64,000 bases of DNA from Orientallactaga sibirica. Taxonomy: Eukaryota > Chordata > Mammalia > Rodentia > Dipodidae. Positions 1 to 10,922 of this stretch are shown in pieces. The DNA lies in the NCBI GenBank assembly GCA_036365145.1, contig JAEOAD010000012.1, positions 46,011,001 through 46,075,000 of the forward strand, written 5' to 3'. Within the stretch, counting starts at the first letter, position 1; every line of letters begins with the position of its first letter. Below the pieces are notes generated by a model that worked only from the letters and a program-made list of their open reading frames with translations, was not told where the DNA came from and did no database searches. A program made the translations under genes and the position numbers.

Positions 1-19
1 GTTATCCCAGGAATGAAAT

Positions 20-116
20 GATGGCTCACACCTATAATTTTAGCACTTTGAAACTTAAGACAGGCAGATTGCTGTGACTTACAAGCCAACCTGGGCTACA
101 AGAGTGAGACTGACTC

Positions 117-145
<29 letters not shown>
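20..145 (+). repeat. Old B1-type SINE
   Basis: Divergent copy (TGATGGCTCACACCTATAAT) ending in 23 A's, which run straight into a younger B1. Confidence 0.65.
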
Positions 146-147
<2 letters not shown>

Positions 148-278
148 GTGCTTTGATCCCAGCACTCAGGAGGCAGAGGTAGGAGGATTGCCGTAAGTTC
201 GAGGCCCTGAGACTACATAGTGAATTCCAGGTCAGCCTGGACTAGAGTGAGACCCTACCTTGAAAAGCCAAAAAAAGG
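145..278 (+). repeat. B1-type SINE, head-truncated
   Basis: Starts at GGCGTGCTTTGATCCCAG; the internal duplication and GAGTGAGACCCTACC tail are intact. Confidence 0.85.
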
Positions 279-279
279 G

Positions 280-486
280 AGGCTAGTTAAGGTGCTTGCC
301 TGCAAAGCCTAAGGAACCATATTCAGTCTGTCTCCAAATCCCACGTAAACTAGACCCACAAAGTCACACATGTACACTAGGTGGTACAAGCTCCTGGAGT
401 TCAACTGCAATGGCTAAGGACCTGACAAGCCAATTCTCTCTCTCTCTCTTTCTCACTCTCTCTAAAAATAAATAAATAAATAAATT
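280..486 (+). repeat. tRNA-headed SINE, head-truncated
   Basis: Lacks the first dozen bases; carries an insert (GTCACACATGTACACTAGGT) seen also in the 14.6-kb copy, so there are subfamilies. Confidence 0.8.
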
Positions 487-666
487 AGGCTGGGCAGGAT
501 GGCACACACCTTTAAACCCAGCACTCACTCAGGAGGCAGAAGTAGGAGAATTGCTGTGAGTTCCAAGTCCAGCCTGAGAACACATAGGAAAGCCCAAGTC
601 AGCCTGGGCTAGAGCAAGAGCCAACCTTGAAAAACTCCCAAAAAAAAAAAAAAAAAAAAAAAAAAA
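487..666 (+). repeat. B1-type SINE
   Basis: Full length, directly behind the preceding AAATA tail; ends in 27 A's. Confidence 0.85.
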
Positions 667-734
667 CCCTTATGTGTGCCGTTTTTGATGTTATTTTTTA
701 CCCTAAAATCAAGTGGCTTAAGAAAAGGAGAGGA

Positions 735-922
735 GAGGGCTGGAGGCTTAGCAGTTAATATGCTTGGCTGCAAAGCCAAGGGACCCAGGTTCAATTCCTC
801 AGTACCCACATAAGCCAGATCTACAAGGTGGTGCATGCATCTGGAGTTCATTTACAGCTGATGAAGGTCCTGGTGTGCCTTCGTAACAAAAAAATACATT
901 AAAAAAGAAAAGAAAAGAAAAG
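735..922 (+). repeat. tRNA-headed SINE
   Basis: Head has lost GAGAGAT; tail is AAAAGA repeats with no TC tract. Confidence 0.8.
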
Positions 923-969
923 GAGAGGAGGGCATACAAACACTGTTTGATCATGAAGGGTGTTTATGC

Positions 970-1082
970 AGCCAAACATGGTGGTGCACCTGGAATACCA
1001 GCATGGGAGGTGGAGGCAAAGTAGACTGAGAGTTCCTGGCCAACTTAAGACTACATAGAGCCTCTCTCAAAAAAATAAAAAA
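970..1082 (+). repeat. Old B1-type SINE
   Basis: CAAACATGGTGGTGCACCTG start and ACTACATAGAGCCTCTCTC end. Confidence 0.6.
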
Positions 1083-1362
1083 GGGGCTGGAGAGATGGCT
1101 TAGGGGTTAAGGCACCTGCCTGCTAAGCCTAAGAATGCTGGTTCCAATGTCCAGCAGTTCCAATCTCCAGGTCCCACGTTTAGCCAGAGGCAAAGTGAGT
1201 CAAGGGCGCACACGCATCTGGATTTCATTCACAGCAGCTGAGAGACTGCTGGCGCGCCCATCTCTGTCTCCCTCTCCCTCTCCGTCTATCTCTCTTTGTC
1301 TCTCTCTCCAAAAATAAATTTAAAAAAAATAATAAAAAATTTAAAAAAAAACAAAAAAGGCA
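1083..1362 (+). repeat. tRNA-headed SINE, long subfamily
   Basis: Has the GGTTCCAATCTCCAGGTCCC variant and GCACACGCATCTGGATTTC, shared with the 2.3- and 53.8-kb copies. Confidence 0.85.
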
Positions 1363-1552
1363 AAGTATTCATTAATATGAGTTTGTTATTTCCATGTATA
1401 TGTAATCAGAAACTAAATTAAATGCAATCTGTATCCAACATTTTTCTTCAGTTCAACAAGTTCCCACGACACAGTATAAAGACTGGCAACTATCATTATA
1501 GTACCTAAAATGTTTATGTAAAAGACTGCTTCAAGCAAGAATAGGTGGTTTC

Positions 1553-1755
1553 AAGCCGGGCGTGGTGGCGCACACCTTTAATCCCAGCACTTGGGAAGGC
1601 AGAGGTAGGAGGATCACTGTGAGTTCGAGGCCACCCTGAGACTCCATAGTGAATTCCAGGTCAGCCTGGGCTAGAGTGAGACCCTATCTTGAAAAAAAAA
1701 AAAAAAAAAGAAGAGGAGGAGGAGGAGGAGGAGAAGGAGGAAAAGGTGGTGGTGG
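1553..1755 (+). repeat. B1-type SINE plus GGA tract
   Basis: Near-consensus B1 (GCCGGGCGTGGTGGCGCACA) whose A tail has grown into an imperfect (GAG)n/(GGT)n run. Confidence 0.9.
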
Positions 1756-1844
1756 TGGCGTTTCTGTTAGAGACAGAAAAAAGTCACATATAATTTTCAA
1801 ATAACTGAGAAGTTACCGTTTCATTTCTTGTCACATTCATGGTC

Positions 1845-1922
1845 TTTCCACCCCGGAGTCTGAATCCAAGCTTCCCAGCATGCTAGGCAAGGGATCTACC
1901 ACTGAGCTACACTTTCAGCCCC
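1845..1922 (-). repeat. ID-like SINE, reverse
   Basis: The reverse reads GTGTAGCTCAGTGGTAGATC then CTTGCCTAGCATGCTGGGA, the tRNA-Ala-type ID head. Confidence 0.7.
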
Positions 1923-2286
1923 AGATCTGATATGTAAAATTTGTTCCTGGTGCGTACTTTAGTTACTGTGGCCCCAGTTCACCCATCTTCTTTAAAAATT
2001 AGCTAGTTATAATTGGATAACCTTTAACTGCTCACAGCCAATATCAATGCACCTACAGAACAACACAACTGGCACCTGCGTCCTCCTGAGCAACTCCAAG
2101 TTCTCTGCCTCCTCAGGACAAACAGTGTAGACCCTGGGAAACAGCTTGCACGAAGTCCACATGGGTGGCAACAACTCTGAATGCAAAAGCTAACAAAAAT
2201 AGCCAGTAAAAATCAAAGCACACAGAAAATTCAATGAGAACAAGACAGTAAATGCAAAAATTATTCTCCCATATTCAAAATGTTAC

Positions 2287-2547
2287 TGGGGCTGGAGAGA
2301 TGGCTTAGCGGTTAAGGTGCCTGCCTCCTAAGCCTAAGAACGCTGGTTCCAATCTCCAGCAGTTCCAATCTCCAGGTCCCACGTTTAGCCAGATGCAAAG
2401 TGACGCAAGGGCGCAATGCCGCACTTGACCACAAGGGGGCACATGCATCTGGATTTCGTTCTCAGTAGCTAAGGGGCTGCTGGCGCACCCATCTCTATCT
2501 GTCTTCCTCTCCCTCTCTCTCTCCAAAAATAAATAAATAAATAAATG
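2287..2547 (+). repeat. tRNA-headed SINE, long subfamily
   Basis: Includes GCGCAATGCCGCACTTGACC, an extra block found only in this subfamily. Confidence 0.88.
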
Positions 2548-2555
2548 TTACTGGG

Positions 2556-2668
2556 AGCTAAGCACGTGTCATGTGCCAGTAACCCTAGCTCTCTGGAGGT
2601 AGAGAGGAGGAGGATCAGGATTTTAAGGCCATGTGGCTATATATGAGGCTATCTAAAAAAAAAAAAAA
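2556..2668 (+). repeat. Old B1-type SINE
   Basis: AGCTAAGCACGTGTCATGTG start, poly-A end; strongly decayed. Confidence 0.5.
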
Positions 2669-2702
2669 GGAGAGAGGCCTATATATTCACTTTCAAAAGC
2701 AT

Positions 2703-2780
2703 TGGAAGCCTAGGATGCAAGTTAGTGGCAGAATGCATGCTTAGCATACACAAGGCCCTGAGTTCAATCTCCAGCACCAT
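2703..2780 (+). repeat. ID-like SINE
   Basis: ATGCATGCTTAGCATACACA and GAGTTCAATCTCCAGCACC. Confidence 0.65.
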
Positions 2781-2798
2781 TTACACAATAACAATCCA

Positions 2799-2998
2799 GT
2801 GGGGACTAGACAAATGGCTCAGCAGTTAAAGGCACATGCTTGCAAAGCCTGAAATCCTGGGTTCAATTCCCCAGTTCCCACATAAAGTCCGATGTATAAA
2901 GTGGCACGTGTGTTTGGAGTTCATTTGTGGGACCATACTCATTTGAGACTCACTCTCTTCTCTTTCTCTCTTCTTGCAAATAAATAAAAGTATTTTAA
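2799..2998 (+). repeat. tRNA-headed SINE
   Basis: Head decayed (GGGGACTAGACAAATGGCTC), B box GGTTCAATTCC. Confidence 0.8.
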
Positions 2999-3008
2999 AA
3001 ACAGAGGG

Positions 3009-3208
3009 TTTTTTTTTTAAATATATATATTTTATTTGTGAGAAAGGGGGAACAGGGAGGGAGGGAGGGGTATACCAGGGCCTCTTGCTGCTGCAAACTC
3101 CAGATGCATGTGCCACATTGTACATGTGGCTTTACATGTACTGAGGAACCCAGGCCAACAAGCTATACAGCAAGTGTCTTTAACAGATGAGCCATCTCCC
3201 TAAACCCT
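3009..3208 (-). repeat. tRNA-headed SINE, reverse
   Basis: Faces the copy ending at 2998, giving an imperfect inverted pair. Confidence 0.8.
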
Positions 3209-3682
3209 GCTTTTTTTAAAAAAGGCAAGCCACAAAAATGCACAGCAATATGCATGACATACAGGACAAAGAACTATACTGTGTCAGGAGAACAGTGACT
3301 TGGAGAGGGTTACATCAATATCAACATATAAAAGGAGGTGATGGCATCATGAAGACTGGAAACTCAATGCAACAACTGAGAATGTGCAGAAAAAGCTGGC
3401 AATAAGCCAACAGTCCTATGTAAATGACCTAGAGCAGTCCATGCAGCTCCTGGCTGCAAGCCTTTTAAGTATTCATCTTTACCAGCTCACTAGCCCACTA
3501 CTATTCTGAAGAGTGCCTTTCTCCTTAATAAGCTGTCTCTATTCTATTATCTTCCTGTGTCCCTGGTACAATTCATTGTTAAAGAGACATAAAACCTGCA
3601 ACTTTGAAACATGGCCCCTAGGGACTCAGACCTGTACTACCCACACTGATTTCATGTAATATATTACTGTCAAAAGCAATGC

Positions 3683-3797
3683 CACTGGGCACGGTGGCTC
3701 ACGCCTACAGTCCAACGCTCAGGAAGATAAAGAAAGAGGATCTGATGACTCTGAGGTCAGGCCAGCTTGAGTAACACCCAAAAACAAAAACAAACTC
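3683..3797 (+). repeat. Old B1-type SINE
   Basis: ACTGGGCACGGTGGCTCACG head. Confidence 0.65.
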
Positions 3798-3957
3798 TAA
3801 GAGAATGTTTGAAGGAGATAATGAATTTCATCTGTGAAATGTAAAATTAGATGAGATAGTTAACCTTAACTCTTGGATGCTGGTGAGTTACAACAACATA
3901 TCTCAGTTTAGTTGAATCTGTGCCTACCCATGTTAACGCAAAATAAGTAACAGTTAC

Positions 3958-4085
3958 CTGGAGCAGATTATGAAATAATTTTGGATGCAAGTTTTGAAAG
4001 GAGAAAGCGAAGCGGATGGAATGAGAGGAGGGCACTGCAGGTGGGGGAATGGTGATGTGCAGCACGGAGGCAGGAAGGAGCAGTC
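3958..4085 (-). other. Candidate internal exon, 128 nt, minus strand
   Basis: In a repeat-free block, the minus strand shows an acceptor (ATCTCCTCCACAG|GAC, exon from 4085) and a donor (CTCCAG|GTAACTG, exon to 3958). Two of three frames are open across it. It lies in the direction expected for a gene starting at the 26-kb island. The same block on the plus strand holds a competing candidate, so only one can be right and both may be chance. Confidence 0.25.
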
Positions 4086-4158
4086 CTGTGGAGGAGATGG
4101 CACAATTAGACTGCCTGTGGCAGCAAGTCCTTATACGGGAGGAACAAAAAAAGTCCAG
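4049..4158 (+). other. Candidate coding exon, plus strand
   Basis: From an ATG at 4049 there are 36 open codons ending at a splice donor TCCAG|GTAATC (4158/4159). The second half, VEEMAQLDCLWQQVLIREEQ, looks like a charged helix rather than random translation. There is no good pyrimidine-tract acceptor upstream, and an in-frame stop lies at about 4019-4021, so it would have to be a first coding exon. Not recognised. Confidence 0.2.
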
Positions 4159-4393
4159 GTAATCTTCCTACCTGACGCAAATATCCATTTCAAGTTGACA
4201 GTAGAATCCAGAATTGTAACTTCATCTAGCAGATGCTGTGGTAGAAGATGTACTCAACTGTTTGAAATAGAAAAGGAGTAAGATTCTTCCTGCTGAAAGA
4301 ATGTGAATGTATATGTTGACCAGCTTCAGTGTCTTTGAAGTCAGCCACAGTCCTTCCCCAAAGCAAAAACAATTATTAAAATATAATATATTC

Positions 4394-4620
4394 GGGCCTG
4401 GAGAGATGGCTTAGCGGCTAAGCACTTGCCTGTGAAGCCTAAGGACCCTGGTTTGAGGCTCGATTCCCCAAGACCCATGTAAGCCAGAAGAACAAGGGGG
4501 CGCATGCATCTGGAGTTCGGTTGCAATGACTGGAGGCCCTGGTGTGCCCATTCTCTATCTGCCTCTTTTTCTCTCTGTTACTCTCAAATAAATAAATAAT
4601 AAACAAAAAAAATTTTTTTA
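4394..4620 (+). repeat. tRNA-headed SINE
   Basis: Carries the duplicated B box (TTTGAGGCTCGATTCCCC). Confidence 0.87.
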
Positions 4621-4764
4621 AAGAAAAATATACATAATAGATTCAAGGCATATGGACCTGCGGTGCAGCTGTCCCTGTGCATCTGAAGTTGAGAAACCCT
4701 TTAATTTTTTTAGAATCTGAGCTCAGTTAGTGAAGAAATCATGATTTTAAAACAACTGGGGGTA

Positions 4765-5012
4765 GGGCTGGAGAGATGGCTTAGTGGTTAAGACACCTGC
4801 CTGCCAAACCTAAGAACGCCTGTTTGATTCTCCAGGTCCCACATTTAGCCAGACACAAAAGTGACACAAGGGCACAATGCCACACTTGCCCACAAGGGGA
4901 CTCACGCGTCTGGAATTTGTTTACAGTGGCTGAGAGGCCACTGGCACACCCATTATCTCTCTCTCTCTGTCTCTCGCAAATAACTAAAATTTAAAAAAAA
5001 AAAAAAAAAAAA
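4765..5012 (+). repeat. tRNA-headed SINE, long subfamily
   Basis: Intact head; tail is pure A (about 24). Confidence 0.87.
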
Positions 5013-5057
5013 ACTGGGGGCAGTGGTACCAGCACATGATGTGTCCATACAAAACAT

Positions 5058-5212
5058 TTTTTTTTTTTGGTTTTTTGAGGTAAGTTCTCACTCTAGCCCA
5101 GGTTGACCTGGAATTCATTCTATAGTCTCAGGGTGGCCTTGAACTCATGGCAATCCTCCTACCTCTGCCTCGTGAGTGCTAGGATTAAAGGCATGCACCA
5201 CCACACCTGGCT
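5058..5212 (-). repeat. B1-type SINE, reverse
   Basis: GAATTCATTCTATAGTCTCA through GGCATGCACCACCACACCTGG. Confidence 0.88.
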
Positions 5213-5234
5213 CTACAAAACATATTCTTTATAG

Positions 5235-5398
5235 TTCAATTCCCCAGGACCCACGTAAGCCAGATGAACGGGGGGGGGGAGCACATGCACCTAGAGGTCG
5301 TTTGCAGTGGCTAGAGGCCCTGGTGTGCCCAATATCTCTAGCTCTCTCCCTCTTTCTCTCTCTCGCTTGCTCAAATAAATAAATAAAATGTTTTTTTT
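5235..5398 (+). repeat. tRNA-headed SINE, 5' half missing
   Basis: Begins at the B box (AGTTCAATTCCCCAGG). Confidence 0.82.
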
Positions 5399-5418
5399 AA
5401 TTATTAAAAATAAAAATA

Positions 5419-5580
5419 AGCCAGGTGTGGTGGCGCACACCTTTAATCCCAGCATTAGGGAGGCAGAGGTAGGAGGGTCCTCATGAGTTCAAAGCCACCG
5501 TGAGACTAGTGAATTCCAGGTCAGCCTGAACTAGAGCGAGACCCTACCTTGAAACACCAAAAAAATAATAACAACAACAA
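5419..5580 (+). repeat. B1-type SINE
   Basis: Near-consensus, AATAATAACAACAACAA tail. Confidence 0.9.
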
Positions 5581-5644
5581 TTGTAATCCACATGAGAAGA
5601 ATACAAAAATACATGAATGCCAAAAAAAAAAAAAAAAAATCCCC

Positions 5645-5845
5645 AGGGCTGGGGAGATGGTGCTGCAGTTAAAGGCATTTGCTTGCAAAGCCTGATGGTC
5701 AGGACCCCACATAAAGCCAGACACAAAAAGTAGCACTTGTATCTGGAGTTCATTTGCAGCAGCAAGAGGGCTCAAGGCGCACATACACACAGACATAGAC
5801 ACACACAGACATAGACACACACATGCAAGTAAACTTTTCTTTTTA
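5645..5845 (+). repeat. tRNA-headed SINE
   Basis: The TC tract is replaced by an ACACACAGACATAGAC microsatellite. Confidence 0.8.
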
Positions 5846-5884
5846 ATGGCCACCAATAACTATTTAGCTTTAAGAATGAGTTCT

Positions 5885-6217
5885 GCTGGGCACGGTGGTG
5901 CACACTTGCAATCCCAGCTCTTCGAAGGTGAAGGCAGGAATTCAAGGTCATCCTTAGCTACATAGAGTTCAAGGTCAACATAAGTTACATGAGATCCTAT
6001 CTCAAAATGGTAACAGAATGTTTCAACTGTATTTCAAGAGAATTAATGTGACCCAAGTAACAACTCTTAGACATTCCTTTTTTTTAGGATAGGATCTTAC
6101 TCTGTAGCCCACAATGGAACTCACAATGTAGTCCAGGATGGCCTTGAACTAACAGTTATCATTCTGCCTCAGCTTCCTGAGTGTTGGGATTATAAGCATG
6201 ATCCACTATGCCCACTT
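5885..6217. repeat. Two old B1-type SINEs, inverted
   Basis: Forward copy 5885-6008 (GCTGGGCACGGTGGTGCACA) and reverse copy 6079-6217. Confidence 0.7.
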
Positions 6218-6802
6218 GGACATTTCTAATTTTTAAGTGGTTTTATATTTATACTTTTAAAAATGTTTAATGATCATCTCTCGGCTTTTGGGCTATGATC
6301 AAATATAAAGTCTTCAATAAAAGAACGCGAGGCTACCATTCTTATAGCACTCAAATAGACTAAGATTTGTGTGCAGATACCAGAATAATTCCTTCCTGCA
6401 TTTTATGTATAGAAAAGTGTTCTTTTCAATGCCTTATTTCTAAAAGGTAAAAGGACAGCCAAGACAGCCAAGCTAGCTAATAAAGACCTGAGCTAATTCA
6501 GTTCTCAGAATGAGAGCAATGTACATACATGTGCAGTGAGCAAATGAAATGCATGATGAGAAATTCAGTACTATAGACCAAGACTCCTGACCTTTTACAA
6601 AGCCTCAACAATGGAGCTATGCTAAGAACAAGGATAACCATTCCATGAAGTCTCCCCTTTGAGTGACAGCTAACAAGTTCTTCTTTGATCCATCTCCATC
6701 AGACTCAGGCCCTGTTAGGTGCCCTGGCTCGATGAAACACATGCAGAAGTCTGATTTTTCCTTCCTCCCACCTTGCATGTACATTCACAAAATACTGATA
6801 AA
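6218..6802. other. Unique block
   Basis: No repeat or exon signal that I can support. Confidence 0.4.
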
Positions 6803-7112
6803 TGGGCTGGGGAGGTTGCTCAGTGGTTAAAGGCACCTGCTTGCAAACCTGTCCTAAGTTCAATTCCCTAGAACCCATGTAAAGCCAGATGTAAAATGGT
6901 GTACACATCTGTAATAAAAATGCATTTATAAAGACTGGAAAGATGGCTCAGTTAAGTCACTTGCCTGCAAAGCCTAATGACCTAGGTTTAATTCCTCCAT
7001 ACCCATGTAAAGCCAGATGTACAAGGTAGTACATGTGTTAGAAGTTCGTTTGTAGTGCCTGGAGACCCTAGCATTCCCATTCTATCTGCACCCCCCTCTC
7101 TCTCCTTTACAC
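6803..7112 (+). repeat. Two tRNA-headed SINEs
   Basis: Copies 6803-6911 (3' truncated) and 6930-7112 (A box damaged). Confidence 0.8.
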
Positions 7113-7149
7113 ATTTTTCCCAGTCACAGCAAACTCTAAGTTCCTAGTA

Positions 7150-7470
7150 AAGGCTAGCTGTTTGCTGTTCCAGGATCTTTAAAAAAAGAGGTACTTCCAG
7201 AAATATTTTTTCCTCTCTCAACTCAAGTTACCATATTTGGTTCCCCTCTCCTTCTAGGTCAGAAAACGTATCACCCTATATGCCTTCCTATTAGGGCTTT
7301 CCACCATGATGACTACAGACTCCCTCATGACTTCTGCAACCAGGACTTCACTGTCTGCCCCTCTCCTGCCTGTATACAAACTCAAGGAGATCAGAGGGCT
7401 TGTGTCTGGCTCTGTCAGCCTTTGCACAATGATTTGCACTCAGATCAATTAATGGTATTAGAATGTTAAC
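7150..7470 (+). repeat. Probable L2 3' end
   Basis: CTGTATACAAACTCAAGGAG and ATCAGAGGGCTTGTGTCTGG, then GATCAATTAATGG, parallel the L2 end (CTAGAATGTAAGCTCCATGA, GGGCAGGGACTTGTCTG). Divergence makes the left border uncertain. Confidence 0.55.
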
Positions 7471-7500
7471 TTATTTTCCAACTTTAAAAGTATTTAAAAG

Positions 7501-7662
7501 AGCCGGGCGTGGTGGCGCACACCTTTAATCCCAGCACTCGGGAGGCAGAGGTAGGAGGATCGCCGTGAGTTCAAGGCCACCCTGAGACTACATAGTTAAT
7601 TCCAGGTCAGCCTGGACCAGAGTGAGACCCTACCTCGAAAAATCAAAAAAAAAAAAAAAAAA
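7501..7662 (+). repeat. B1-type SINE, near-consensus
   Basis: GCCGGGCGTGGTGGCGCACA to CTACCTCGAAAAATC; CpGs retained, so young. Confidence 0.93.
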
Positions 7663-7725
7663 GACAGATAGATATAATGATTGATGGACACACACACACA
7701 TAGATGATAAAGAATATAAAAACAG

Positions 7726-7935
7726 GGCTGGAGAAATGGCTTAGTGGTTGTTGCATTTGCCTGCGAAGCCAAAGGACCCAGGTTCGATTCCCCAGGACCC
7801 ACGTAAGCCAGATGCACAAGGGGCACATGCTTCTGGAGTTCGTTTGCAGTGGATAGAAGCCCTGGCATGCCCATTCTCTCTCTGTCTCTCTTTTATCTCT
7901 GCTTGCAAATAAATAAATAAATTTTTTAAAAAAGA
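7726..7935 (+). repeat. tRNA-headed SINE, young
   Basis: Perfect B box GGTTCGATTCC. Confidence 0.92.
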
Positions 7936-7951
7936 ATATAAAAACAGAAAG

Positions 7952-8175
7952 TCAGGCTGGAGAGATGGCTTAGTGGTTAAGGTGTTTGCCTGAAAAGCCA
8001 AAGGACCCCGGTTCAATTCTCCAGGACCCACATAAGGCAGATGCACAAGTGGGCACATGTATCTGGAGTTCGTCTGTAGTAGCCAAAGGTCCTGACGTGC
8101 CCATTCTTTCTCTCTCTCTCTGCTTCTTTCTCTCTCTCACACACACACATAAATAAATAGATATTTTTAAAACTA
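7952..8175 (+). repeat. tRNA-headed SINE
   Basis: Follows the previous copy head to tail; ends ACACACACATAAATAAATAG. Confidence 0.9.
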
Positions 8176-8237
8176 AATTCTTTAATAAAAAACAGGCACT
8201 AGAGGCATTTTTGTTATATACATATATATATATATAT

Positions 8238-8420
8238 GATTTTTTTGGTTGGTTGTTTTTTCCAAGTAGGGTCTCTCACTCTAGACCAGGGTGACCTGGA
8301 ATTCACTATGTAGTCTCAGGGTGGCCTCAAACTCACGGCAATCCTCCTACTTCTGCCTCCCAAGTGCTGGGATTAAAGGCGTGTGCCACCACACCCAGCC
8401 CTCATTTTTATTGTTTATTT

Positions 8421-8459
<39 letters not shown>

Positions 8460-8588
8460 CCAAAGTAGGGTCTCACTCTAGCCCAGACTGACCTGGAATT
8501 AACTATGTAGTCTCAGGGTGGCCTTGAACTCATGGCAATCCTCCTACCTCTGCCTCCCGAGGGCTGAGGCGTGTCACCACGCCCAGCT
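8238..8588 (-). repeat. Two reverse B1-type SINEs with (TTG)n
   Basis: Copies 8238-8401 and 8456-8588; the second has a 36-base TTG run as its reversed tail. Confidence 0.9.
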
Positions 8589-8639
8589 TCATTTCTATTT
8601 TTTTAATTCTTCCAAATGAGGAATACCTATTACCTGGTT

Positions 8640-8840
8640 TCCCAGTGAGGAGTGGAGAGCAGAGATTGCTGGGATCTATAAAATAGAAACTTGGATTCAG
8701 AGAGAGACTCGTCTCAAGAAAACACACAGATGAGCAAGAGGAGGACACCCCATGTTCTCCTCTGGTCTCCTTGTATTCACATGGGGTGCACACCTGCACA
8801 AACACATGCATACACTACAAAACCCACATGACACATACTA
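8640..8840 (+). repeat. B2/B3-like SINE tail
   Basis: CATGTTCTCCTCTGGTCTCC and a GCACACCTGCACAAACACAT end. Confidence 0.45.
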
Positions 8841-8917
8841 CACATACAACAAAAAAAGATAGCATGAAATTTTCACATTACAAATTCCTCTGCATCATGA
8901 TGTTTGTATTATTCAAA

Positions 8918-9126
8918 GTGGCCTTGATCTTCATGATCTCACAGTAGCTGACACTACCTTCTCAAAACCTGCATAATAGGAGGGGAAATGATGATATCAA
9001 AATAGAAGAGATTCAGTGGAGGGGAGCCTAGGGAAGGGGAAAAGGGAGGTGGTAGGAGAGGACTATGATTATGGTTGGTATATTGTACTTAAAGAAGTTA
9101 TCAATAAAACGTTTTTAAAAAAAGAA
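8918..9126 (+). mobile_element. L1 3' end, short
   Basis: Only the last 200 bases remain: ATAGGAGGGGAAATGATGAT, a GGAG-rich tract and GTTATCAATAAAACGTTTTT. Confidence 0.75.
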
Positions 9127-9131
9127 TGAAG

Positions 9132-9335
9132 GAGGACTGGAGAGATGATTTAGCGGTTACGGACACTTGCTTGCAAGGTCTACTGATCTAGGCTCAATTC
9201 CCCAGTACCCACATAAAGCCAGATGCATAAGGCAGAGCAAGCATCTGGAGTTTGGTTGCAGTGGTGGGAGACCCTGGTGAACCCCTCTCTCTCCCTCTCC
9301 CTCCCTTCTCTTTGTCTCTGTGCAAATAATATTTT
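9132..9335 (+). repeat. tRNA-headed SINE
   Basis: Directly behind an L1 tail. Confidence 0.87.
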
Positions 9336-9448
9336 TAAAAGAAGTAAAAGATATTTGTATTATTATCTGCACTGAGTATATCAATAATTTTCAAAAGCTA
9401 TGAAGTTATGTATAATGCAACTTAAGACAATTTTGATAATCTAAAGGA

Positions 9449-9832
9449 TTTTATTTGTTTTTATTTTTACTTATTTAAAAGAGGGAAAGAAAGAAGCAGA
9501 GAGAGACAGAAAGAGAGAGATAATGAGCACGCCAGGACCTCCAGCTGCTGTAAACGAACTCTAGATGCACGCGCCTCCTTGTGCATCTAGCTTATGTGGG
9601 TCCTGGGGAATTGAAACTAGGTCCTTTGGCTTTGCAGACAAGTGCCTTAATCACTAAGCTATCTTCTCCAGCCCTATTTTTGTTTTTTCTTGGGGGGGGG
9701 GGTTGGGGACAGAGCCTCATGTATCCCATGTTGGTATTGAACTGGCCATATAACCAAGGATTACCCTGAACTTCTGATCCTCCTGTCTCCACCTCCAGAG
9801 TGCTGCACTTAGAGGCATGTGTCACCACGTCC
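9449..9832 (-). repeat. Reverse tRNA-headed SINE and reverse old B1
   Basis: SINE 9449-9676; B1-like 9677-9832. Confidence 0.8.
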
Positions 9833-10767
9833 TCTGTATGTAGTCAATTTCTACTTTGGGCACAACTCAGACAGATCTGATACCTGACTTCTAGTTTTCT
9901 TAATGTTTAAAAACAAAGCTACTGTAAACTACAGATTATGCAATGGAACAAATTTTAAGAAAAAATGTGATGATCTAATATAGCAACATGGCCTAGGGAA
10001 GCAGTTATGGCATTGCTTGAAGAACACAGAATGAAACAGGCCAATGTTCAACTTCTCTCTTGGCCCCTTAGCAGCTATATGATTATGTTCCTTAAACATG
10101 GAATCCATAGAAACAGGTATGATTCCACATACAAAAAGTCAAAAATGCCATCTATTCAGAGCTAGTATAAGGATTGTATTGCATAATATAGCACATGATT
10201 GTTAGTCTAGACTCTGTTTATCTGTTCCAAACTCTCCATTAGTTTCACAGATCTACTCAACAGGAAACATAATACTTCTGGCAGGTTTCTTATGTTCCCT
10301 GTGCATCTTTTTACTAATCAGTCAGTGCTTTCTATAGTCTTAGAGAAACTTAAGACCTCTGAAGGACTATGCTTGTTATTATAACATAAACCACCTATCA
10401 ATAATTCAATCCTATTTATTAGGCAACTGTTGTAAGAGTTAAACATTTTAACTTATAACCAACATTCACATTATTCCACATGCATTTTTGCTGTTTTCTT
10501 GAAAGGAAAATATGAACCTTAGTTTGAGCAAGGTACTAGAAAAGTGTGTTTCTCATTTATTGAGTATGGCAACTGCTTATAATAAACCAAAATTTACCTG
10601 TTTTCCACACAAAAAATTTCATGCCCTTACTTAAAATAAAAATTCAATAAGGATCAAAGGCTAAAAAGCAAGATCTAAAGTAAATTCAAGACAGTTTTAT
10701 GTAATTTTAGCACTGATAATTCCACAGCAATTTCTTCCTATTTGATGAAGACTATGAATGGCTTCCT
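9833..10767. other. Unique AT-rich block
   Basis: 935 bases with no repeat I recognise and no convincing exon; typical of an intron. Confidence 0.5.
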
Positions 10768-10922
10768 CAAGCCAAGTGTAGTGAGGCACACATTTAATTC
10801 CAGCACATAGGAAGCTAAGGTAGGAGGATCATTGTGAGTTCAAAGTCACCATGAGCTACAGAGTGAGTTCCAAGTCCACATGAGCAAGAGTGAGACCTTG
10901 CCTCAAAAACAACAGAAAGAAA
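10768..10922 (+). repeat. Old B1-type SINE
   Basis: AAGCCAAGTGTAGTGAGGCA head; internal duplication visible. Confidence 0.7.

Larger units (their letters stand above)
3209..4393. other. Mostly unique block around the 4-kb exon candidates
   Basis: Apart from the B1 at 3683-3797 I recognise no repeat. The exon candidates at 3958-4158 lie here. Confidence 0.5.

Noticed and set aside
7726..7800. tRNA gene from the A and B boxes
   Set aside because: The pol III boxes belong to the head of a SINE present in dozens of copies; no cloverleaf with a proper acceptor stem follows.
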